Origin: Lineus longissimus
Taxonomy: Eukaryota > Nemertea > Pilidiophora > Heteronemertea > Lineidae
Direction of reading: 5' to 3'
DNA length: 64,000 bases
NCBI RefSeq assembly: GCF_910592395.1
Contig: NC_088316.1
Coordinates: 5,210,001-5,274,000 of the forward strand
The notes under the pieces were generated by a model. It did not search any database and had not been told where the DNA came from. It saw only the letters and a list, made by a program, of their open reading frames with translations. The position numbers and the translations under genes are program-made. This document shows, in pieces, positions 57,140 to 64,000 of the stretch (the first letter of the stretch is position 1; each line of letters starts with the position of its first letter).

Positions 57140-58827
57140 TTACCCTAGTGCCTCAGAAAGATCAGCGATAGCATTATTTTCAGGTAACTCACTCCAGAAC
57201 AATTTCTTTGCGGGAGGAGCAACATGCATCAGATCAACGATTGCTTTTTTCTTTGAAGTAGAAATGCCTCTCATTGTTTCGTTTCGTTTTGGAAACGGGT
57301 CATTGACATTGAATTTCGTCTTCAGGAAATCTACTTCCTTGTATTCGTCACTGAAATCCTGTCTGTAGAACATGCTACGCCTACCCTTGACAAACTTTAC
57401 CTCACTAATACTCCCTATGAGGGGCATCTGAGTTCTCTTGCCACCTCTGGCTCGTTGCTGGCCAGTGAGCTCGAAAAAGTCCCCACGACTTAGGATAATT
57501 GGTTTGATCGCTTTTGCGGATTTGTGACAAATATCTACAAAATCATCAAATGAATATATGTTCTCGGCTGCTTTCATCTTTTTTCCAATTGAACCATGAA
57601 TTGAATCAGCCTTCATATATGTGTGCCCCTTCTGCAGATATTTGACAATTACCTCCTCAGGGCCCCAGGCTGTATTCACGCAATGAGCAAAGGCAGTAAA
57701 CAAAGTCCAATTCTTGTTTTGGCCGCCACAATTGTCTTCCCAAAACAAGATTTTTGGAGATGAATCGAGAATGATACATTTAATGTAACTGCTAGCTACA
57801 TCGGACGCCTTCCTGCCAGATATTGCCTCATGCCATAGGATGACATAATCTGGCTGCCCTTGTGCCAGTTCCCCTAGCCTTGCAAATGTTTCATTGAATA
57901 CCACAAGCTGACTCACGAAAAAGCTTTCTTTTGTTGATAGCTTTGGTAACAGAACCACCTTTTGCATATCAGCAGCATATGCTGACACCCCATCAGGAAC
58001 CCCCTTCTGGTACTCTTTCCTGGCACTTATGTACTGCCGTTCATGGTCATGGAATTCTACACAAGTTTCACAACTATCTGTTTCATGATTTGCACCAATT
58101 TCTTTCTGGTGCTGTTTGAAGACAAGACAAGAATCACATTCATCTGTTGATGGCTCATCAAATGTAATTCGTCGGATTCAAACACCTGCCTGTACAATTC
58201 AAAACAGATCTTTGGATTCTTTTGACAGAAATCCTGCCACATGCTTGTTATAGTAATACCAGGCTCAAGGTAACGTCTCATGGGGGCGTGGGCTAACTTA
58301 TAGTGGCTGACAACCGGGTGATAAGAATTGATGTGTTCCCGAATAACATCTCTATCCTTTTTGTTCCATGGTTCATGACAGCCTCTGCCCTCTTTAATCT
58401 GTGCAACTGCAGAACTTACATCTCCAACCTTTGATGTTACAAATTCCCATACCATACCATCGGTTTTTAGACCAAGTGTGTGAATAAACATTTCTTTACA
58501 CACATTGAGGTGGATACCACTTTGTAGGGGTAGAGAGTAGAGAAGAGAATGCCTATGTTTTGGATCGAGGACATCCCCAGTTCGCCGGTGTTTTACACCA
58601 AGTAGTCTGATGTGGGCATCAAACCAGCCCATTTTACCAGAAAATGCAAGTCCCCAGAATGTTTTGTTTATAAATGTCCTATGTTCCTCTGAAACATTCT
58701 CGTAGCATTTTTTGCTGCTGCATGAACAGGGTGGCAACAAGGGGTACTTGCATCTATACCAATCTGCTCTCTTCTGTTCTCCTCGAACGTTTCTTTTTTG
58801 GTTCTCCATGATGGTTATCGAAAACAT
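57140..58827 (-). pseudogene. DUF7869-like transposon protein with a single frameshift
   Basis: The first frame (58827-58057) holds CKYPLLPPCSCSSKKCYENV, a cysteine cluster, and FWGLAFSGK, HLNVCKEMFIHTLGLKTDG, INSYHPVVSHYKLAHAPMRR and YRQVFESD. The frame then slips once near 58160; the right frame continues TFDEPSTDECDSCLVFKQ, then ADMQKVVLLPKL, ISGRKASDVASSYI, LFWEDNCGGQNKNW, YLQKGHTYMKADSIHGSIG, to a TAG at 57140. The N-terminal Cys region plus the DNCGGQNKN and GHT..(E/K)ADS..H motifs mark the widespread repeat-encoded family labelled DUF7869, probably RNase H-like. One indel is the only visible fault over about 560 residues. The first in-frame ATGs are at 58827 and 58809. Confidence 0.7.
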
Positions 58828-58871
58828 GAAAATATTTTGACATCATTCAAGATCATACCAAAATTGAGACC

Positions 58872-59204
58872 TTATTGACATAGAGCCATGTGCAACATCA
58901 ATTTCCATATTAATAGTGTCATGTGAATGACCTTTTCGGTGTATCGTTGTTTAGTGGTTGTTAGCCGTTTGAAATCGGTTACTGCCAGAGACAGTTGAAA
59001 CCCACCATTTTTTTTGGTAGTTTTGTTAGGTAACTGCACAGTGTCTATAAGTTTTATCAGTGGCTGCACTTCAGAGCTATTACTACTAAACACTAGTACC
59101 GGTAATAGCATTATTTTCAGTTGTCGCTTTCTTGTCACGATTACGATCAGACTCAGAGTCACATGTTCCATTCTTCGGATGAATGGCGATATCACAAGTT
59201 GTTC
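58872..59204. other. spacer, possibly intron
   Basis: No supported coding signal. It could be intron between the ATG-containing frame at 59855 and the DUF7869-like gene, as both lie on the minus strand. Confidence 0.3.
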
Positions 59205-59855
59205 TCAATGCACTGACCAAACATTCCATTGAACTGCAAAGGCCGTGAATCCTGCTATTGGCTCCGGCGTGGCATACCCACCAGTGACAGTGTACTCCCT
59301 GATTTCCTCCCTTCCGTGGTGACTTGTGGCCCCTAGGACAAATTGTGACGAGTTCACGTTCAGTCCAAGCTGGTCTCGATTATCAGGCACAGCACGTCTA
59401 TCTACAGGCGGCGAAAAGTCATCATATCTAAGCTGCAACCTAGGTTTTTCCATAACAGGAGTAGACAGCTGGTCATTGTCACGTCTTGCCAATGAACGCC
59501 TTGGCGCAGGCACAGGTCTGGATCTCGGCATAGGGGTAGGCCCAGGACTAGGGCTATCATTCTGCTGGGCCTCTGGACTATGATCACGAACAGTACTAGG
59601 AACAGGTTCTTGAGTAGGACTGGGTTCACGAGCACGAATGTGTGTCTCGAGTTTTAGAGTCTCTCTTTCTATTTGAAGCTTCAAAGCTGCCATTCTTCGA
59701 CGAAGATGAGTTCTTAGAATGTCTCGTTCCATTCGGGTTATGGAATCTTTGTGCGCCACAACTGGTTCCTCGTTGTCTTCAAAGAATAGCATCATGTGTT
59801 CTCCCTGTACATAACCACGTGCGTCGCCCTCGACCGTGGGTGGACCGGCGGCCAT
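59205..59855 (-). CDS. hypothetical protein with coiled coil and proline-rich region
   Basis: Starts at an ATG in AAAATGGCC context (59855) and runs 216 codons. Residues 30-75 form a charged helix (ERDILRTHLRRRMAALKLQI, then ERETLKLETHIRARE), probably a coiled coil. Residues 75-125 are Pro/Ser/Arg-rich (SPSPGPTPMPRSRPVPAPRR), and the tail is polar. No domain is recognised. Strong start context and even codon use make it a plausible first exon; it might belong to the DUF7869-like gene downstream or to another transposon. The last 20 residues may be read-through past an unrecognised splice donor. Confidence 0.4.
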   Translation of the reverse strand: MAAGPPTVEGDARGYVQGEHMMLFFEDNEEPVVAHKDSITRMERDILRTHLRRRMAALKLQIERETLKLETHIRAREPSPTQEPVPSTVRDHSPEAQQNDSPSPGPTPMPRSRPVPAPRRSLARRDNDQLSTPVMEKPRLQLRYDDFSPPVDRRAVPDNRDQLGLNVNSSQFVLGATSHHGREEIREYTVTGGYATPEPIAGFTAFAVQWNVWSVH

Positions 59856-62160
59856 TTTACTTTTCGTAGGAATCGATTCGATAAGATTTTCAAACGCTTA
59901 AAAAGTCTGTTTCATAATGTTTCTTTCACCATAGTCTTCACATAACTAAGCTCTGATACCAATATGGTTTGCAGGATGGTCTTCTTTCTACTTTTCTTAT
60001 GTTGTTACGGTTCTATGGGCAATTTCATTGCAACAAAACACGGATTTAAACTAAATTCTTTCATCTTTTATTTTCCACCGAAACAACCAACATTCGTCAC
60101 AATCCACACCGGCCGTGCACTGCCGAAGACACTTTATCTCGTAAACACATTGGACGGCAGACCTGGGAACAAAAGAATACTACCATTATTTCATACCATT
60201 ATAAGCTGCAGCTTGAGCGACATGGACTCAAACACTCCACAGCCAACAGCCTACTCCTAACATACAAGATAGTTAATTTACGGCAGGATAAAATGTCCTG
60301 CTCTTTTGTAGACTAGACGACAACACGACTTTTCTGATAGATAGTTTTTTTTCTATAAAAATCATTTCTTCATCTGTTCTCACAATGTTTTCTTAAATTC
60401 AATACTTTGTATGATGTAGCTTTGCAGATCAATAAATACATACCAAAACTTTTCTTTGCGGCATCACCAGTCCTCTTGCCACTCTTTGAAGTGGCATTGC
60501 TCCTTGGGGCATCACTTGAAGATGATTTGCTGCCATCACTTGCACATAACCAGGTATGGCAGGACTTTGCCCACTGCACATCTGCACTATAAAGCCAACG
60601 CTGGCAGGCTGAACACAATGCACTATGCTTACACTGTGCGATATGGTTATTTGCCAATTGCAGGCGAAGGAGATCACTTGCGTCACTTGCCGACCCCTCA
60701 GTTGATTCATAGCCATTATCTGCAGTTTAGCTCCAAATTTGGGCGTGATTGCTTAAAATTTTTGTATTTACATCCATCAGATGAAGTTTTCCAATGTATA
60801 ACTGAGGAAAATGTACATAAACCAGTGATTTTAGCCAAATCTAGCCACCTTCTACGGCGTGTTGTGATCTAGCTGGCATTCCTAGATTAGTTGCCTACCC
60901 TTAGGATAGATGGCAGAGCTGTTCCCAACATGTAGATACCAATCTTTATGGGTTTGGGTAACATTTTTAAGTTTACATGTGGGTCATGAAGTTTTGTGCT
61001 TTGAAATTTTCACTATTTCCAACGAAGAAAGCCAAGAAAGTGAAGTTGTCCTTTCTGGGTGATGGGAATGCCTGAATTATGTTTTAGCTCGTAGTTATAA
61101 CTGGAGACTATTATAGCAGGGTAAATCCAATGGATTGGACCAATATTTGCTCATCTCCTGGGCATGGGTATCATTTTAGAGGGCTGGGTTGGGGCGTGGC
61201 TCGGATCTAAATGAGCAAGATTTTGCGCTGTAACTTTTTCGATAGCATTGCTTCATGGAACTCATATATATATATATCTGTACTGGCTGATATGTCATCC
61301 TGCTAGCAATAAGGGGGACCTTTGAACAATCAGAACATACATAATGAGATACTTTTTGGGTCATTGGGTGGGTCCTTATCCCCCCAATTCCCCAAAAGCG
61401 GTTGCTTCGATTGGGATCCTTGATTTCTTTAGAGATAGCTGAATATCCTCCGAGTACCCTCTGCATATCCTGGTGGCTGTGCATGCCATTGGAGGGGGGC
61501 AAACATTTAGGTTTCTCTGGCTGACAACTTGGAAGTCTCCAATGGAAGGATGTGAGGCAGGTATATCCACGGATTCAGGAACCCGACAACCTCTATGATA
61601 CATGGTAGAACTAATACTTGTCCATTAAGTATGTATACAATCATGGGGTCTGAGTGATAGATCTGAGACAGACTTTTACATTGTAGGCCCTATAGTGTGC
61701 TCATACTTTATGAACACACCCGAAAATAATGTTAATATCAAAGCAGTAATTCATAGTTTTTTTATTAATAATGACTATAAAAATATAATATTTCTCTGAC
61801 ATCATCATGATACATAATAATGTTTCGTCTTTCTTCAAAACATTTTCTATGACTACCCGTATTCTCAGACATCAGTATAATGTTTGCAAAACATGTTCTA
61901 TGACTAAATGCATTATAAAAATATATTCTTTCTCAACCTTCAGCAGATCAGCACCATACATGTAGTAACACAATATAATGTTTGCAAAACATGTTCTATG
62001 ACTTCATGCAATATAAAAATATATGACTTCATGCAATATAAAAATACATTCTTTCTAAGACTTCAGCAGATCAGCACGTATGAAAATATGTCACACATTC
62101 ATAGAAAGAGAGAGTAGATCCTACCAGAAATGAGATGCGTAGAATAACACTTAAAATAGA
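59856..62160. other. spacer with small repeats
   Basis: A 98-codon plus-strand frame at 59964-60260 has a hydrophobic head (MVCRMVFFLLFLCCYGSMGN) but nothing else to support it. Minus-strand 60640-60420 has CKHSALCSACQRWLYSADV and SDGSKSSSSDAPRSNATSKS, a cysteine-containing piece that might be an exon of the right-hand transposon; its borders are unclear. An (AT)n tract lies at 61263-61277. Between 61830 and 62090 units of GCAAAACATGTTCTATGACT and CTTCAGCAGATCAGCAC recur two to three times. Confidence 0.35.
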
Positions 62161-64000
62161 TCAGTTTGATTTGAGATGATTTTTCAACTCTACCCTCAAA
62201 CTTTCCAAAGTTCTCTTTCTAGAAATAACCCCAAGGAATTTCAATTTTGCTTTCAATTCCAGAACAGTCATGTTTTCGATAGGTACTGGTACCTCATCAG
62301 TCAACTCTTCAGATGCATTTTCCTTGTCATCATCAACATCACGTCTCCTTTTTTTGAATATACTATCGGTCCAATAATCAGCATCCCTTTTCTGGTAGGA
62401 TCTACTCTCTCTTTCTACGGACTTTAAATACAGTTGTCTGAGTGACCCCTGTAAAATACTTCCGCAACCATCAATTTTGTTGGAATGTTGTAGGAAGATG
62501 GATTTTGCAATATCATTTGCTTTTTCCATCCCCTGCCCACTAAATTTCTTTAAACCAAGGTGTTTTTTTGCCAAGAAAGGAACATGGTAAACAAGGCAAT
62601 GCATGTATGGAGTGACTCGTTTTCCTTCATACCCCTTCCGTGAACCCTCTAGACTGGTAAATAATTTCATCCAACTGTTAGATAAAGTAAACAAATCACA
62701 GTCTATCAGCGCATCTTCGTCAGGGAAATCGCTATTGACAACTGCATACAATGCTTCGAACCTCTGCCAAATCTTCACAACAGTTTCTTTCGACTCGGGA
62801 TGTAATGCACTACTTTGCTGGAGCTGGGCAGCTAAACCATGACGGAGCTTTTTCTTTTCTTGGCCCATTAAACTGGTACATTCATGGTGACCTGTATCTT
62901 TGCCATTCGCATCTCTGGCTTTCCAAACTTTGAAAGATACCCCACACTTGTTTATACATTTTACCAGAGAGTCTATATGCAAGGATTTTTGCTTTGGTCG
63001 AAGGCCTTGCTGTTCCTTGTGATCAAGGTCATCTGCGTCAGCCATGAGATTTTCCATCAATCTGTCAGTGATTCGAAGCATCAGATGCAGTTCGTCAACA
63101 AGAAGATTATACAATGGAATTTGAAAAAGAGGAGCATGTTTACAACCTAATGCATTTGTGATTGCACACTCTGCCAGTTCGCCACTGGTCCTAATAAATT
63201 CATCTTGATATAAATAATTTTCACCCTTGGTCAGGTCACCCCTATCCTTCTTGTTTATTTTACAGTAAATGCATGCATGATTAGCTGTAGAACCAGACAT
63301 TCCCAAGACCAGATGCAGAAATTTATAGTCCCCACCCATGCAAACATTGAGTTCAAACTCTTGTTCATCAATCGTAATGGCCCCAGCTGCAGAAAGTGAA
63401 TTTATAGACTTAAATACATTTGCAAATGAAGTTTGATACAATTCATAGCTTTCATGGCCACTGACAACAGCCACAGTGTGATGACAAGCTGTAGAAGAAC
63501 ATTCCATATGATTTGGTTATCATAAGGAGAAACTCATTAGACACATACCATTTGTCCTTGAGACACTAGTCCCATCCCCCCAAATTTGACAGTGAATTTG
63601 TTTATATCTGGATTCTTTAAACGGAGTGATCTAATTGCGAATTTTAGTTCATCCTCAACATTTACCTCGGCACCGACAGTTTTTCCAGGAGTACGCTGAA
63701 TGTGACAAAGGGTGTTCATCTCAGACCTCAGTTGTTTTAATAATGAGATAGGTTCTTGGTAAATCATTTGAGAGTATAGTGAGTTCATGATAGAAAGCGT
63801 CTGAAATATAGAATCTGTCAAGGAGCTGCAAGACTTTCTGTAGTTTTTCCTGTTCTTCAAAGGAAATATCCTCACTCTTTCGATAGTCCATGCAGTGGAT
63901 ATTACCCTTTCCATCACGAACTCGTACACACTCAACATCAAGACCAAATTCCTTTAAGGGGAGACCCCTGAGTCATTTCAAGATATGTTATTAAACAACC
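62161..64000 (-). pseudogene. transposon-derived protein with GGDYKFL / CxxCK motifs, cut by the right edge
   Basis: From the right edge: KEFGLDVECVRV, FYISDAFYHELTILSNDLPR, then a frame change near 63720, IQRTPGKTVGAEV and VKFGGMGLVSQGQM, where family members have SGDG. After a very small gap or intron (about 63490-63548) comes a 448-codon frame: HHTVAVVSGHESYELYQTSF, NVCMGGDYKFLHLVLGMSGS, HACIYCKINKKDRGD, LLVDELHLMLRITDRL, MHCLVYHVPFLAKKH, and an SAP-like C-terminus (LELKAKLKFLGVI...LRVELKNHL) ending at the TGA at 62161. This architecture recurs in repeat-encoded proteins of cnidarians and lancelets. The changed SGDG motif and the frameshift suggest it is inactive. The 5' end is outside the window. 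Confidence 0.6.

Noticed and set aside
59964-60260. 98-codon plus-strand frame with a signal-peptide-like start
   Set aside because: Only the hydrophobic head is suggestive. The rest has no domain, and the frame may be antisense of element sequence. Not enough support for a gene.
1-64000. tRNA, rRNA, CRISPR arrays, bacterial promoters or riboswitches
   Set aside because: No cloverleaf-like B-box with pairing stems, ribosomal sequence or spaced direct-repeat array was seen. The tandem repeats present are minisatellites or microsatellites in eukaryotic DNA.

Overview
This window is eukaryotic nuclear DNA from an invertebrate animal. The evidence is a 13-exon gene with GT/AG introns, CR1-like and L2-like LINE fragments, many short inverted-repeat DNA elements, and decayed transposases of kinds common in lancelets, echinoderms, cnidarians and molluscs. 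I cannot name the species. A TIR-domain reading frame that looks TICAM-like leans weakly toward an invertebrate deuterostome. I saw no tRNA, rRNA, CRISPR or bacterial-style gene.

Layout. 0-5.4 kb holds no convincing host gene. It has nested small repeats: long inverted arms at 747-2821, a foldback element at 1720-2104 and an 80-bp minisatellite at about 2.95-3.5 kb. 5.46-17.96 kb (minus strand) holds the one clearly intact host gene, a SLC47/MATE-type multidrug and toxin extrusion transporter. Its 13 coding exons join with matching phases into a 634-residue protein, and its introns carry at least five repeats. 18-24 kb is repeat-rich, with a second 772-bp copy of an element that also lies inside the MATE gene. 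24.1-26.2 kb (plus) holds a THAP-domain gene followed by a decayed PIF/Harbinger-type transposase.

27.5-38 kb is a transposon graveyard: a CR1-like LINE with an in-frame stop, a Mutator-like transposase with one frameshift, an RNase H-like or hAT-like reading frame, a P2X7-like domain fragment on the opposite strand, and the 3' exons of another transposase. 41-57 kb is dominated by remains of Polinton/Maverick-like elements on the minus strand: three separate family B DNA polymerase copies and one A32-like packaging ATPase fragment, all broken. Mixed in are further pieces of the same transposase family, a TIR-domain reading frame, a ZSWIM-like fragment, a P2X7-like first exon, an L2-like LINE tail and a perfect 56-bp inverted repeat. 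57-64 kb holds two more transposon-derived genes, one damaged by a single frameshift and one running off the right edge.

How the parts relate. The MATE gene stands alone as a host transport gene (proton-coupled efflux of organic cations by family knowledge). Nearly everything else is mobile DNA inserted next to or inside other mobile DNA. The polymerase, ATPase and TIR reading frame are the best places to look for something unusual, but the polymerase and ATPase copies are visibly degraded, and I see no complete working viral or defence system.
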